NCBI RefSeq assembly: GCF_012985205.1
Contig: NZ_JABEKS010000001.1
Span: 744,001-808,000 of the forward strand
Source of the DNA: Planctomonas sp. JC2975
Lineage (GTDB): Bacteria; Actinomycetota; Actinomycetes; Actinomycetales; Microbacteriaceae
Reading direction: 5' to 3'
Length of the DNA stretch: 64,000 bases
This document shows positions 50,189 through 61,060 of the stretch, in pieces (within the stretch, counting starts at the first letter, position 1; each line of letters begins with the position of its first letter). Position numbers and translations under genes: made by a program. The notes under the pieces are model-generated. The model was not told the origin of the DNA and ran no database searches. It worked only from the letters and a program-made list of their open reading frames with translations.

Positions 50189-51237
50189 GGATCCCAGCCA
50201 CCGGCTCCCCGATACGGGCGCCCGTCAACGCTCACCCGCACGAGCCCGGCTGATCCGTCCTCGCCGGACCCGCCCGCCCCGGTGTCGGTCGCGTCGGAAG
50301 ACAACACCCGCCCGATCACGCGGAACGGGTCGGGCAGCACGGAATCCGGTGGGAAGCAGGCCAAGAGTGCGTGATCCTCGCCGCCCGACAGTGCGAGCGC
50401 GGGGTCGTCGCCGAGTGCGGAAGCGTGGAGGTCGATCCGTACGCCGGACGCTGTCGCGATCCGAGCCGCATCCAGGGCCAGTCCGTCGCTCACGTCGAGC
50501 ATGGCCGTCGCACCCGCGAGCGCCGCCGCCGGACCGGCCTGGATCGGTGGTACGGGACGACGCTGCAGCGCCACGTCGGGGACGCGAGAGGCGACGGATG
50601 TCGCGCGTGCGGCATCGGGAACTCCGTCGTCGTCGACCCCATCGGCGAAGAGCGCACGGAGTCCGGCCGCTGCGCGTCCCATCGTGCCGGCGTGCGCGAC
50701 GACATCGCCCGGTCTGGCGCCGGACCGGAGCACCGGTGCCCGACCCTCCAAGTCGCCGAATGCCGTGACGGCCAATGTGAAGACCTCCGAAACGGACAGG
50801 TCGCCGCCGACGACTCCGCTCCCCGGCGCGAGCACCCCGCAGGCGATGCGGAGGCCGTCCGCGATCTGCTCGAGCACAGCGACCGGCGTCTCGTTCGGCG
50901 CAGCGATCGCGACCACGAGTGCTGTCGGACGGGCGCCCATAGCCGCGACGTCGGAGAGGTTGGTGGCGGCGGCCTTCCAGCCGATGTCCTCCGGCGTCGA
51001 CCACGCCCAGCGGAAGTCGGGACCGGCGATCATCATGTCCGTCGTCACGACATACCTGCCGTCGGGGGCGGCGAGGACCGCAGCATCGTCGCCAGGGCCG
51101 ATGATCGTCGCCGAGGAGTCCGGCAGTCGCGGGAAGATGCGGCGCAGCGCAGCGAGCTCCCCCACCTCGGCGAGGGTGCCGGCGACGTCGTCGTCGAGTG
51201 GTCCTTCGCCGTGGATGCCACGCCCGGAATGCGCCAT
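50158..51237 (-). CDS. thiL: Thiamine-monophosphate kinase
   Basis: The 359-residue enzyme phosphorylates thiamine phosphate to thiamine diphosphate. It has IIGPGDDAAVLAAPDGRYV, VTTDMMIAGPDFRWAWSTPE, the Mg-binding NLSDVAAMGARPTALVVAI and LDVSDGLALDAARIA, all typical of ThiL/PurM-like kinases. The C-terminal 30 residues (RPYRGAGGWDPYSGWDG) are also seen in actinobacterial homologues. The ATG at 51237 lies seven bases after TAACGT with no Shine-Dalgarno, so it is probably leaderless. It overlaps the 3' end of convergent rsmD by 31 bases and is divergent from the DUF3515 gene. Confidence 0.94.
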   Translation of the reverse strand: MAHSGRGIHGEGPLDDDVAGTLAEVGELAALRRIFPRLPDSSATIIGPGDDAAVLAAPDGRYVVTTDMMIAGPDFRWAWSTPEDIGWKAAATNLSDVAAMGARPTALVVAIAAPNETPVAVLEQIADGLRIACGVLAPGSGVVGGDLSVSEVFTLAVTAFGDLEGRAPVLRSGARPGDVVAHAGTMGRAAAGLRALFADGVDDDGVPDAARATSVASRVPDVALQRRPVPPIQAGPAAALAGATAMLDVSDGLALDAARIATASGVRIDLHASALGDDPALALSGGEDHALLACFPPDSVLPDPFRVIGRVLSSDATDTGAGGSGEDGSAGLVRVSVDGRPYRGAGGWDPYSGWDGVAG

Positions 51238-51347
51238 GCCTGTCACGTTATCGCGACGCACGACGCTCCTCCGATCGATCGGCTGCGCCTCACGCGCGGG
51301 AGCATCCGTCCAGGGCTCTCCCCATTGCCGCGGATATTCTGAACTCG

Positions 51348-51911
51348 ATGCCCTCCCACCGCCCCCGCCGGCTCGTCGCCGCCCTCGTCGCCTGTTCCGC
51401 AGCCCTTCTGCTCGCCGCGTGTGCGCCCACCGTCGCGCTGAATCCGGCGGCGGACGCCAACGACCCGCGCTGTGCTGACGTGATCGTGCATCTGCCGGAC
51501 ACCGTCGCAGACAAGACCAAGCGCGAGACGAACGCTCAGGCGACAGGCGCATGGGGTGATCCTGCCGTCGTCCTCCTGCGTTGCGGCGTCGCTCCGATCG
51601 GCCCGACTGCGAAGCCGTGCATCACCGTGAACGGCATCGACTGGGTTCTGGAGAACGATCCGGCGTCGCCGTCGCTGCGCTACATCACGTTCGGCCGGAT
51701 CCCGGCGACCGAGGTGGTCATCGCGCACGGCAAGAACGGCGTCACGGATGCTGCCGTGCTCCCCGCCCTTGCAGATGCCATCGGCGCGATCCCGCAGCAG
51801 AAGCAGCAGAAGTGCCTCGACACCTCCGATGTGACGTCTCCGACAGGCACTCCGACCGCGGCACCGCCTGCGACCTCCACCCCGACGCCGACGCCGACAC
51901 CGACGAACTGA
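51348..51911 (+). CDS. DUF3515 family lipoprotein
   Basis: The 187-residue protein has a basic N-terminus (MPSHRPRR), a hydrophobic stretch and a lipobox LLAAC with Cys25 as the lipid anchor. The exported part contains DPRCADVIVHLPDTVAD, PAVVLLRCGVAP and CITVNGIDWVLEND, which resemble DUF3515 (M. tuberculosis Rv2980 occupies the equivalent place near thiL and ddl). The function is unknown. The C-terminal 25 residues are Pro/Thr-rich (TSTPTPTPTPTN). The ATG at 51348 follows TATTCT by seven bases without a Shine-Dalgarno. Confidence 0.85.
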   Translation: MPSHRPRRLVAALVACSAALLLAACAPTVALNPAADANDPRCADVIVHLPDTVADKTKRETNAQATGAWGDPAVVLLRCGVAPIGPTAKPCITVNGIDWVLENDPASPSLRYITFGRIPATEVVIAHGKNGVTDAAVLPALADAIGAIPQQKQQKCLDTSDVTSPTGTPTAAPPATSTPTPTPTPTN

Positions 51912-51995
51912 TCCGCTCGCGCACGCGGAGGAACACGTGCGCGAGGCACTCCCGAGTTGCTGCCAGGATGAGGGCGGCACGAGTAGGGAGCGGAC

Positions 51996-53879
51996 ATGGC
52001 GACGGAACGGGACGCACTACGGATCTTCGGGACCATCCCGCGCGCGAAGCTGATCCTGACCGCCCTGTACAGCGTGCAGATCCTCGCGGCCGCCTTGCCG
52101 CTGGCGACAGTCGTCGTCTTGAAGTCGGTGATCGACTCGCTGTCGGCCAAGGGTGCCGGCATCGGCGATGTGCTGGGCGAGTTGACGTGGCTTCTCGTGC
52201 TGAGCCTGCTGAGCGTTGCGGCAGAGTTCGGCGCTCGACTGCTCGGCAATCTCGCGGCCACCGAGCTGACCGGCCGGCTTCAACTGCAGATGTACGACCG
52301 TCTGGTGACGATGCCGCTCGCGTTCTTCACGACGACCAAGACCGGCGCACTGGTGAGCCGACTCACCAATGACGCCAGCGCGACTCAGGATCTGCTCGTG
52401 TCCGTCATCCCGACCACGATCTCCAGTTCGGTGACCATCGTCGGCACCGTCGTCATCCTCTCGACGATCGATCTGCGACTGATCGCGCTCGGCGTCGTGA
52501 TCCCGATCTGTCTCATCTTCATCAGGCGCGCTGAAGCGCGGATCAATGCGATGGCCACGGCATCCTTCGACGCACTCAAGGACCTCTCCTCCGACATAGA
52601 CAGCACGCTGAGCTTCGAGGGCGTCGCTCTGGCGAGGGAGAACGGCCAGGTATCCCGTGAACGAGGACGCTTCGTTGCCGGCGCCCGCACGATCATCCGC
52701 ACGACGCGGATCCTGAACGGCTGGGCGGCGAGCACGAACGCGTACTACGGAACGGCCTTCGCCCTGATGACGACGGGCGCCATCGCGGTCTGCGCGTTCC
52801 TCAAGGCCACGGGAACCTTCGAGATCGGGACCCTGGTGCTCGTCATACTGTACGTGCAGCAGTTGCAGCGACCCGTGCAGTCGCTGATCGGCACGAGGTA
52901 CCCGCGCTACCGCGCTCGGGCGGCGCTCGATCGCTGCCTCGACGTGATCCGGTCGTCGATCCAGCCGGCGAAGCCGACGAGCGAATCCGATCTGCTCGTG
53001 CCCTCCCCCGTCGAGTCCCTTCTTCCCGGCCCGGTGCTCGAATTCGAGGGCGTGTCGTTCCGGTACCCGACGGTGTCCAGTTACGCGATCCCCGGGCTCT
53101 CGCACGCGGGCAACGCCATCAGCATCCCCGGGCTTCCGCTCACCTGGCTGGAGAACGCCGGCCCGAGCCCGACGGACGACCAAGCTCGCCCGCTCGCCCT
53201 TTCGGACGTCTCGTTCTCGATCGCTCCCGGCGAGTTCGTGGCGGTGGTCGGGCGATCCGGCGCGGGCAAGAGCACACTCGCGTCGCTCGCCGTCGCACTC
53301 GACCTCCCGTCGGGAGGCGATGTCCGGATCGGCGGGCGGTCTACGGCAGCGCTTCCCGATTCGACAGTGGCCGCCCGGGTCGCTCACATCAGTCAGTCGA
53401 CGTACGTGCTGCACGAGAGCATCCGCGCGAATCTGCTCTACGCGAGCCCCGCAGCGGATGAAGCCGAGATGCTGCGAGCACTGGAATTGGCTCAGTTGGC
53501 GGAGCTCATGGCTAATCTGCCGGACGGGATCGACACGGTGGTCGGCGAGAAGGGACACCGTCTCTCAGGTGGCGAGGCGCAACGGCTGGCCATCGCCCGG
53601 GCGATCCTCAAGAAACCGACTCTCGTCGTGCTCGACGAACCGACTGCGCATCTGGATGCCATCACAGAGAGCGTCATCAAGACGGTCCTGCTCACCGAGT
53701 TCAGTCAGCTGGCGGTTCTGATGATCGCCCACCGGCTGTCGACGATCATGGATGCGGACCGCATCATCGTCATGGAATCCGGCCGCATCATCGAGCAGGG
53801 GACGCACCGCACGCTGAGCGGACGACCCGACGGCCGCTATGCACGACTCATCGAGGCGCAGCGCGAGGCGGCAGGGTAG
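51996..53879 (+). CDS. ABC exporter, fused permease and ATPase
   Basis: The 627-residue half-transporter has six membrane helices (about 15-300, with MPLAFFTTTKTGALVSRLTN in the first coupling region) and an ABC ATPase domain: Walker A VVGRSGAGKSTLASL, Q-loop HISQSTYVLHESIRANLLY, signature HRLSGGEAQRLAIARAILK, Walker B LVVLDEPTAHLDA and H-loop MIAHRLSTI. Between the first strand of the ATPase (FEGVSFRYPTVSSY) and LALSDVSFSIAPGEF there is an extra stretch of about 40 residues (near 360-400) not usual in exporters. It would work as a homodimer exporting an unknown substrate. No partner gene is adjacent. Confidence 0.9.
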   Translation: MATERDALRIFGTIPRAKLILTALYSVQILAAALPLATVVVLKSVIDSLSAKGAGIGDVLGELTWLLVLSLLSVAAEFGARLLGNLAATELTGRLQLQMYDRLVTMPLAFFTTTKTGALVSRLTNDASATQDLLVSVIPTTISSSVTIVGTVVILSTIDLRLIALGVVIPICLIFIRRAEARINAMATASFDALKDLSSDIDSTLSFEGVALARENGQVSRERGRFVAGARTIIRTTRILNGWAASTNAYYGTAFALMTTGAIAVCAFLKATGTFEIGTLVLVILYVQQLQRPVQSLIGTRYPRYRARAALDRCLDVIRSSIQPAKPTSESDLLVPSPVESLLPGPVLEFEGVSFRYPTVSSYAIPGLSHAGNAISIPGLPLTWLENAGPSPTDDQARPLALSDVSFSIAPGEFVAVVGRSGAGKSTLASLAVALDLPSGGDVRIGGRSTAALPDSTVAARVAHISQSTYVLHESIRANLLYASPAADEAEMLRALELAQLAELMANLPDGIDTVVGEKGHRLSGGEAQRLAIARAILKKPTLVVLDEPTAHLDAITESVIKTVLLTEFSQLAVLMIAHRLSTIMDADRIIVMESGRIIEQGTHRTLSGRPDGRYARLIEAQREAAG

Positions 53880-53911
53880 AAGCGGCCTTCCCGACGCTTG
53901 CGCCGGCGACG

Positions 53912-53958
53912 ACGAACGGCCCGGGCACGTCCATCATGGACATGCCCGGGCCGTTCGT
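53912..53958. terminator. Strong bidirectional hairpin between the ABC exporter gene and cspA
   Basis: ACGAACGGCCCGGGCA (53912-53927) pairs perfectly with TGCCCGGGCCGTTCGT (53943-53958), and the interior GTCCAT/ATGGAC pairs too, giving a nearly continuous 22-bp stem with one mismatch and a one-base loop. It lies between two convergent genes and is the strongest hairpin seen in the window. Confidence 0.8.
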
Positions 53959-53983
53959 GACGTCGCTTAGGGAATCAGGTCCG

Positions 53984-54187
53984 TCAGAGGGCGCGAATGT
54001 TCGTCGCCTGCGGGCCCTTCTGGCCCGCCTCAGTGTCGAACTCGACCTTCTGGCCCTCTTCGAGGTTGCGGTATCCGCCCCCGGTGATGGCCGAGAAGTG
54101 AGCGAACACGTCGGCGCCGCCGTCGTCAGGCGTGATGAACCCGTAACCCTTGTCGGAATTGAACCATTTGACCGTGCCAGTGGCCAC
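53984..54187 (-). CDS. cspA: Cold-shock-type nucleic-acid-binding protein
   Basis: The 67-residue protein is a canonical [23 protein letters not shown] with RNP1 (KGYGFI), VFAHFSAI as RNP2, and [10 protein letters not shown] at the end. It binds single-stranded RNA/DNA and acts as an RNA chaperone. The start is a GTG at 54187 with GAAAGAGAGA upstream. A region of about 310 bases without a gene precedes it, which would allow the long, structured 5' leader typical of csp mRNAs. Confidence 0.95.
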   Translation of the reverse strand: MATGTVKWFNSDKGYGFITPDDGGADVFAHFSAITGGGYRNLEEGQKVEFDTEAGQKGPQATNIRAL

Positions 54188-54497
54188 GATTGTCTCTCTT
54201 TCGTATCGGCGCTTCATTGCGGAGAACGCACCCTGCGTCTTCCGTATTCAGCCGACTGTAGTTTTTTCCACCAACACGTAGGTTCGGGTGATGGAGCTTC
54301 GAGCCTAGCGCGTGCGTGGCCCTGCATCCTCCGCACGACGATGGGCGACGAGCGGGATCGCACTGCTCTAGGGTACCCGGACGCAGCTACCGGGACCACC
54401 ATTCGTTCGCAGAACGTCTCGGCGCGTCCGGTGGGAGCATGAACGGCCGCCCGTTCGGGATGCGGCCGGCGGCGCGACTTGTGGCAGGACAGCCCGA
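54188..54497. other. Gene-free region upstream of cspA
   Basis: No coding or RNA gene is supported in these 310 bases between the cspA start and the ddl stop. Near 54240-54275 it contains an AT-richer stretch (TAGTTTTTTCC) which, read on the minus strand, may include the cspA promoter, with TTGGTG and CTGAAT about 17 bases apart; this is weak. The remainder shows GGTACCCGG and CCGGGACC as a small imperfect inverted repeat near 54374-54400. Confidence 0.5.
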
Positions 54498-55586
54498 TCA
54501 GCGACGCTGGAGCGCGAGGTCGATCAACTCGTCGATGAGTTCCGGATAGCTGAATCCGGACTCCTGCCACACCTTCGGGAACATCGAGATGGGGGTGAAG
54601 CCCGGCATGGTGTTGACCTCGTTGATCACCCAGCCGTCGTCCGTCAGGAAGAAGTCCACCCTTGACAGTCCGCCGGCGTCGATCGCCTGGAACGCACGCA
54701 CCGCCAACGCCTGCATCTCGGCGAGCTGATCGTCTGTGAGGTCGGCAGGGCAGACCAGGTCGACGCCGGGCGCGCCGAGGTACTTCGCCTCGAAGTCGTA
54801 GAACCCGCGCGTCGACACGACGATCTCACCGGCCACGGATGCCCTCGGCGCCTCCCCAGGACGTGCCCCGAGGACTCCGATCTCCACCTCGCGACCCACG
54901 ACCGCCGACTCCACGAGAGCCTTGCCATCCTCGGCGAACGCCACCTCGAGCGCGTCGCCCAAGCCTTCAGCAGAGGTGATCTTCGTCACGCCAACGCTGG
55001 ATCCGGCTCGCGCCGGCTTCACGAAGAGGGGCGAGCCGAGCGTGCGCACGCGGTCTGCCACCGCATCCTGCCCGCGCTCCCATTCCTCGCGGGTCACCGT
55101 GACCCACGGCGCCACCTGGATGCCCGCGGCCTGCAGCACAGTCTTCGTGTAGTGCTTGTCCATGCCGAGGGCACTGCCCAGAACACCGGATCCGACGTAG
55201 GGGATCCCGGCCAGCTCGAGCAGCCCCTGGATGGTGCCGTCCTCGCCCCACAGCCCGTGCAGGATGGGGAACACGACGTCCACCTCGCCGAGCGACGTGA
55301 CGACGCCGTCGCGCTCGACGGTCAGCTCCCGCGAGCGCACCGAGTCGGGCCAGCGCACACGACTGCCGTCGTCGCGCACCTCGGGGAGGGCATCCGGGTC
55401 CAGTGCGAACGCAGCTGGGTCGTCGCGTTCGAGCACGAACGACCCGTCACGCGTGATGCCGACGGGGATGACGTCGTACCGGTCGCGGTCAAGCGCCCCG
55501 AGTACCCCGCGCGCCGTGGCGCAGCTGATCGAATGCTCGCTCGAACGCCCGCCGAAAAGTAGCACGAGGACGCGCTTGTGAGTCAT
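54498..55586 (-). CDS. ddl: D-alanine--D-alanine ligase
   Basis: The 362-residue ATP-grasp enzyme makes D-Ala-D-Ala for peptidoglycan. The N-terminus [20 protein letters not shown] holds the D-Ala-contacting HSIS-type motif; [38 protein letters not shown] and [19 protein letters not shown] are the ATP-grasp and Mg-binding blocks. The ATG at 55586 has AAAGGACT upstream; an in-frame ATG further up lies inside gpsA and was not used. The start of ddl overlaps the 3' end of gpsA by 98 bases in another frame. Confidence 0.95.
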   Translation of the reverse strand: MTHKRVLVLLFGGRSSEHSISCATARGVLGALDRDRYDVIPVGITRDGSFVLERDDPAAFALDPDALPEVRDDGSRVRWPDSVRSRELTVERDGVVTSLGEVDVVFPILHGLWGEDGTIQGLLELAGIPYVGSGVLGSALGMDKHYTKTVLQAAGIQVAPWVTVTREEWERGQDAVADRVRTLGSPLFVKPARAGSSVGVTKITSAEGLGDALEVAFAEDGKALVESAVVGREVEIGVLGARPGEAPRASVAGEIVVSTRGFYDFEAKYLGAPGVDLVCPADLTDDQLAEMQALAVRAFQAIDAGGLSRVDFFLTDDGWVINEVNTMPGFTPISMFPKVWQESGFSYPELIDELIDLALQRR

Positions 55587-56628
55587 CCGTAGTCCTTTCA
55601 CCCCGAGGGGTGTCGTCCGTGGTGAGGTGGGGGGCCAGATCCGCAGGTGCAAGCGTACCGGCTAGGACCTGCCCCACCTGCTCGACGATGGGCATCTGCA
55701 CGCCCTTCGCCTTCGCGAGGGCGAGGATGGGGGCGACGGATGCCAGTCCCTCCGCGGTCTGATTCATCTGCTTGACCACTTCGGCGAAGGCGTAGCCCTG
55801 GCCGAGGAGCCTGCCGGCGGTGTTGTTGCGCGACAACGGAGACTGGCAGGTCGCGATCAGATCGCCTAGTCCTGCCAGCCCGGCGAGGGTCTCGCGCTCG
55901 GCACCGTGCGCCACCGCGAAGTCGGTCATCTCGACCAGCCCGCGCGTGATGATCGACGCCTTGGTGTTCTCGCCGTATCCGACGCCATCGACGATGCCGA
56001 TGGCGACGGCGATGAGATTCTTCAGGACGCCGCCGAATTCGGTGCCGATGACATCCGTGTTCACGAACGACCGGAAGTAGGGGTTGCGGGCAGCGAGTGC
56101 CACCTCGTGGGCCGTCTCGATACTGCTCGAGGAGACCACGGCGGCTGTCGGCTGCTTCTTGGCGATCTCCAGGGCGAGGTTGGGGCCGGATGCCACGGCG
56201 ATGCGATCCGGATCGATGCCGAGCACTTCAGCGATCACCTCGCTCATGCGCAACCCGGTGCCCTTCTCAACCCCTTTCATGAGGCTGACCACGGGGATGT
56301 CCGGCGGCAGCGCCGGCTCGACGGCGATCAGGTTCTCACGCAGCGTCTGGCTCGGAACGGACACGAACACCTGGTCGGCACCGCGCAGCGCCGCCGCGAG
56401 ATCGGATGATGCGGTGAGGTTGCGCGGCAGGTTGATGCCCGGCAGGTACTGGCTGTTGCGTCGCGCCTCGCGGATCTCCCGTGCCGCCTCTGGCCTGCGG
56501 GCCCACAGGGTCACGTCGGATCCGCCGTCCGCCAGCACCTTGGCGAACGTGGTCCCCCAGCTGCCTGCCCCGAGCACTGTGACGCGCCGTGCAGGCGCCG
56601 GCCTAGCCCTCAAAGCGCCCCGTCTCAC
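55489..56628 (-). CDS. gpsA: Glycerol-3-phosphate dehydrogenase [NAD(P)+]
   Basis: The enzyme makes sn-glycerol-3-phosphate for phospholipids. It has VTVLGAGSWGTTFAKVLADG (about 16-35), VSLMKGVEKGTGLRMSEV, VASGPNLALEIAKKQPTAA, the catalytic-lysine region FGGVLKNLIAVAIGIVDG and GLGDLIATCQSPLSRN. The first codon is a GTG at 56628 overlapping plsC by 26 bases; a TTG at 56613 is an alternative. The family core ends near TTDDTPRGE; the frame then continues about 30 Arg-rich residues into ddl, making the protein 379 residues, longer than usual. That tail may be read but is unlikely to be functional. Confidence 0.93.
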   Translation of the reverse strand: MRRGALRARPAPARRVTVLGAGSWGTTFAKVLADGGSDVTLWARRPEAAREIREARRNSQYLPGINLPRNLTASSDLAAALRGADQVFVSVPSQTLRENLIAVEPALPPDIPVVSLMKGVEKGTGLRMSEVIAEVLGIDPDRIAVASGPNLALEIAKKQPTAAVVSSSSIETAHEVALAARNPYFRSFVNTDVIGTEFGGVLKNLIAVAIGIVDGVGYGENTKASIITRGLVEMTDFAVAHGAERETLAGLAGLGDLIATCQSPLSRNNTAGRLLGQGYAFAEVVKQMNQTAEGLASVAPILALAKAKGVQMPIVEQVGQVLAGTLAPADLAPHLTTDDTPRGERTTDDSQARPRATFRRAFERAFDQLRHGARGTRGA

Positions 56629-57409
56629 TCTGGGCGTGCTCGGACGGATCCCAGCGCTTCTCGGGCGCCTTCTCCCCTCGCAGGGCCTCCAGCTCGTGCG
56701 TGATGGCGCGCATGATCGTTTCCGTCGCCTCGTTGAGCACGGTCGCGGTCATCGGCTTGCCCCTGAACGCGTCGAGGTCCACCGGCTTGCCGATCGAGAA
56801 CGTGATCTTCTTGCGCGGGAACAGGCTGATCTTCTTGGAGTAGCGTGCCATGATCTGCTGCGTTCCCCAGTGCGCGACGGGGATCACCGGGATGCCGTAG
56901 TCCAGCGCGATCCGCGCCGCTCCCGTCTTGCCGCGCATCGGCCACAGGTCGGGGTCGCGAGTGAGCGTGCCCTCTGGATAGACGACGACGATGTAGTCCT
57001 CGTCGACGATGTGCTGCGCCTGAGCGACGGGAGCACCTCGTCCGCCATGGCTGCGGCTCACCGGAACCTGACCGGACGACCTGAGGAACCAGCCGACGAC
57101 CGGAACCTTGAACAGGCTCTCCTTGGCGAGGAACCGTGGCTGACGACCGTGGCGCCACAGCATCGAGCCCACGACGAGCGGGTCGATCTCGCTGTAGTGG
57201 TTCGGGGCGATCACGAACGATCCCTCGAGCGGCAGGTTCTCCTTGCCGCGCACCTTGAACGACGAGATCGTTCCGATGAGGGGCACCACGATGCCGGCTC
57301 CCACCCAGAACACGCTCGGGCGGAACGTCTCCTTGCGGATCCGGCGCTTCTTCGGGGAACGGTCGGCCGGCTCGAGAGCGGCATCCGGGACGTCGGGTGT
57401 TTTCGGCAC
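56603..57409 (-). CDS. plsC: 1-acyl-sn-glycerol-3-phosphate acyltransferase
   Basis: The 268-residue acyltransferase converts lysophosphatidic to phosphatidic acid. The HX4D catalytic motif is NHYSEIDPL (His71, Asp76), and VVYPEGTLTRDPDLWPM is the substrate-binding EGT block. One hydrophobic N-terminal segment (about 34-50) anchors it to the membrane. It follows murA and overlaps gpsA, so two consecutive steps of phospholipid precursor synthesis are coupled. The start is a GTG at 57409, six bases after GATAAT, which may be an internal leaderless promoter. Confidence 0.93.
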   Translation of the reverse strand: MPKTPDVPDAALEPADRSPKKRRIRKETFRPSVFWVGAGIVVPLIGTISSFKVRGKENLPLEGSFVIAPNHYSEIDPLVVGSMLWRHGRQPRFLAKESLFKVPVVGWFLRSSGQVPVSRSHGGRGAPVAQAQHIVDEDYIVVVYPEGTLTRDPDLWPMRGKTGAARIALDYGIPVIPVAHWGTQQIMARYSKKISLFPRKKITFSIGKPVDLDAFRGKPMTATVLNEATETIMRAITHELEALRGEKAPEKRWDPSEHAQSETGRFEG

Positions 57410-57475
57410 CCGCCCATTATCCGCTATGCCGTATGCCGCTCCGGATCGAGGACGGCCCGGGGTGTCGGCCGCGTG

Positions 57476-58846
57476 CTAGTCCTCCAGCTGGAAGTCGGCG
57501 CCGAGCTGTTCGAGCTTGCCGATGAAGTTCTCGTAGCCGCGGCTGATGATGCCGACATTGCTCACCGTCGACGTGCCGTTGGCCGTCAAAGCGGCGATGA
57601 GGTGGCTGAAGCCCCCACGCAGATCGGGAACCTCGACATCCGCGGCGTGCAGCGTGGTCGGACCGGAGATGACCGCGGAGTGGTCGAAATTGCGCTGACC
57701 GAAACGGCACGGATGACCGCCGAGGCACTCCTTGTGGATCTCGATCGTCGCTCCCATGTCCACCAGGGCGTCCACGAATCCGAAACGCTGCTCGTACACG
57801 GTCTCGTGCACGATGGAGACGCCGCGCGCCTTGGTGAGGGCGACCACGAGCGGCTGCTGCCAGTCCGTCATGAAGCCGGGGTGCACATCCGTCTCGATGA
57901 CGACCGGCTTGAGCTCCCCACCCGGGTGGTAGAAGCGGATGCCGTCGTCGTCGATGTCGAACGCGCCGCCGACCTTGCGGAACACGTTGAGGAACGTCAG
58001 CATCTCGGCCTGACGGGCACCCCCGACGAAGATGTCGCCCTCGGTCGCCAGCGCGGCGGCAGCCCAGCTGGCGGCCTCGTTGCGGTCGAACAGCGCCGTG
58101 TGGCTGTAGCCGGTGAGGCGCTGAACGCCCTCGATGCGGATCACGCGGTCGGTGTCGACCGTGATGATGGAGCCCATCTTCTGCAGGATGTTGATGAGGT
58201 CCATGATCTCGGGCTCGATCGCCGCACCGCGCAGCTCGGTGATGCCCTCGGCCTTGGTGGCCGTGAGCAGCACCTGCTCCGTTGCGCCCACGCTCGGGTA
58301 CGGCAGCTCGACCTTGGCGCCGTGCAGCCCGTTCGGCGCGGTCATGCGGATGCCGCTGGGCAGCTTCTCCACAACCGCGCCGAACCGGCGCAGCACCTCG
58401 AGGTGGTAGTCGATCGGACGGTCGCCGATGCGGCATCCGCCCAGGTCGGGGATGAACGCCTCGCCGAGCGCGTGCAGCAGCGGTCCGCAGAAGAGGATCG
58501 GAATGCGGCTCGAGCCGGCGTGGGCGTCGATGTCGGCCATGTGGGCGCTCTCCACGCCCGTCGGGTCGAGCAGCAGCACGCCCTCTTCAGGACCGTCGGT
58601 CACCTTCACGCCGTGGATCTCGAGCAGGCCGCGGACGACCCGGACATCGCTGATGTCGGGAACGTCGCGCAGCTCGCTCGGACCGTCGGCGAGGATGGCG
58701 GCCACCATCGCCTTCGTGACGAGGTTCTTCGCCCCCTTCAACCGGATGCGCCCGCGAAGGGGACGTCCACCGTTGATGGTGATCTTCTCGGCCGTCAAAC
58801 CCACTCGGGCACCCGCCGCCTGCGCATCCTGAAGAAGAGAGTTCAC
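57476..58846 (-). CDS. murA: UDP-N-acetylglucosamine 1-carboxyvinyltransferase
   Basis: MurA transfers enolpyruvate from PEP to UDP-GlcNAc, the first committed peptidoglycan step, and is the fosfomycin target. The 456-residue protein has RIRLKGAKNLVTKAMVAAIL at the N-terminus, the catalytic-loop cysteine Cys138 in LGGCRIGDRPIDYHLEV, and DLRGGFSHLIAALTANGTS. The fosfomycin-reactive Cys is present, not Asp. The start is a GTG at 58846 that shares one base with the leuD stop (TAGTG), with GGTGAAA upstream; an ATG 33 bases upstream would lie inside leuD. Confidence 0.95.
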   Translation of the reverse strand: MNSLLQDAQAAGARVGLTAEKITINGGRPLRGRIRLKGAKNLVTKAMVAAILADGPSELRDVPDISDVRVVRGLLEIHGVKVTDGPEEGVLLLDPTGVESAHMADIDAHAGSSRIPILFCGPLLHALGEAFIPDLGGCRIGDRPIDYHLEVLRRFGAVVEKLPSGIRMTAPNGLHGAKVELPYPSVGATEQVLLTATKAEGITELRGAAIEPEIMDLINILQKMGSIITVDTDRVIRIEGVQRLTGYSHTALFDRNEAASWAAAALATEGDIFVGGARQAEMLTFLNVFRKVGGAFDIDDDGIRFYHPGGELKPVVIETDVHPGFMTDWQQPLVVALTKARGVSIVHETVYEQRFGFVDALVDMGATIEIHKECLGGHPCRFGQRNFDHSAVISGPTTLHAADVEVPDLRGGFSHLIAALTANGTSTVSNVGIISRGYENFIGKLEQLGADFQLED

Positions 58847-59445
58847 TAGATTTTCACCGGCAATGTCTTGGGCCGCCATGATTCGCGGCGTGCTTCGAAT
58901 TCTGTGATCTGCGCTTCGTCACGCATGGTGAGACCGATGTCGTCGAGCCCCTCCAGCAACCGCCACCTAGTGTAATCATCGATATCGAAATCGACGGTGA
59001 GGCCGGCCACCGTTGCCTTTCGCTCAACCAGGTCGACCGTTGCCTCTATTCCGGGGGCGGCATCGATCGCCGCCCAGATCATCTCGAGGTCGGCCTCGCT
59101 GATCGTTCCCGTCAGCAGTCCCTGCTTGCCCGAATTGCCGCGGAAGATGTCGCCGAACCGCGGGCTGAGCACAGCCGTGAATCCGTAGTCGCGCAGCGCC
59201 CAGACAGCATGCTCGCGGGAGGAGCCGGTGCCGAAGTCGGGTCCGGCTATGAGGATCTTGCCCTGGCGGAACGGCTCCTGATTGAGCACGAACTCCGGGT
59301 CCTGGCGCCACGCATAGAACAGGGCGTCGTCGAATCCGGTCTTGGTGACCCGCTTCAGGAACACGGCGGGGATGATCTGGTCGGTGTCGACGTTCGACCG
59401 CTTCAGCGGAACGGCGACGCCCGTCAGTGTCGAGATTTTCTCCAT
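58846..59445 (-). CDS. leuD: 3-isopropylmalate dehydratase small subunit
   Basis: The 199-residue subunit carries the swivelling aconitase domain: [20 protein letters not shown] near the N-terminus, [20 protein letters not shown], and [13 protein letters not shown]. With LeuC it isomerises 2- to 3-isopropylmalate in leucine synthesis. It begins two bases after leuC and ends in a one-base overlap with murA, so it is coupled on both sides. The usual actinobacterial order leuC-leuD is kept. Confidence 0.96.
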   Translation of the reverse strand: MEKISTLTGVAVPLKRSNVDTDQIIPAVFLKRVTKTGFDDALFYAWRQDPEFVLNQEPFRQGKILIAGPDFGTGSSREHAVWALRDYGFTAVLSPRFGDIFRGNSGKQGLLTGTISEADLEMIWAAIDAAPGIEATVDLVERKATVAGLTVDFDIDDYTRWRLLEGLDDIGLTMRDEAQITEFEARRESWRPKTLPVKI

Positions 59446-59447
59446 GA

Positions 59448-60959
<1,512 letters not shown>

Positions 60960-61021
60960 GCTGTCGAATCTCCTTGCGTATCGTCCGGGGGAACACCCGG
61001 GAATTCAGCCACGAAGAAACT

Positions 61022-61060
61022 CCGCGACGAGTGAGGCCTGAAGGTTAGGACTCGTCGCGG
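61022..61060 (-). promoter_or_regulatory. Hairpin of the leuC attenuator
   Basis: CCGCGACGAGT (61022-61032) and ACTCGTCGCGG (61050-61060) pair perfectly over 11 bases with a 17-base loop. On the minus strand the 5' arm overlaps the last codons of the leucine-rich leader peptide, so ribosome position on that peptide would decide whether the stem forms. A second, smaller stem (CCGGG/CCCGG) lies at about 60988-61002, and could be part of the alternative folding. Confidence 0.6.

Noticed and set aside
54188-54497. tRNA or other structured RNA gene upstream of cspA
   Set aside because: No cloverleaf, GTTCRANNC arm or anticodon arm could be placed; only a weak inverted repeat was found.
56084-58849. 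Plus-strand open frame of 921 codons opposite gpsA, plsC and murA
   Set aside because: It covers three clear minus-strand genes and their junctions, and its composition (Arg, His, Asp rich) is that of antisense GC-rich sequence.
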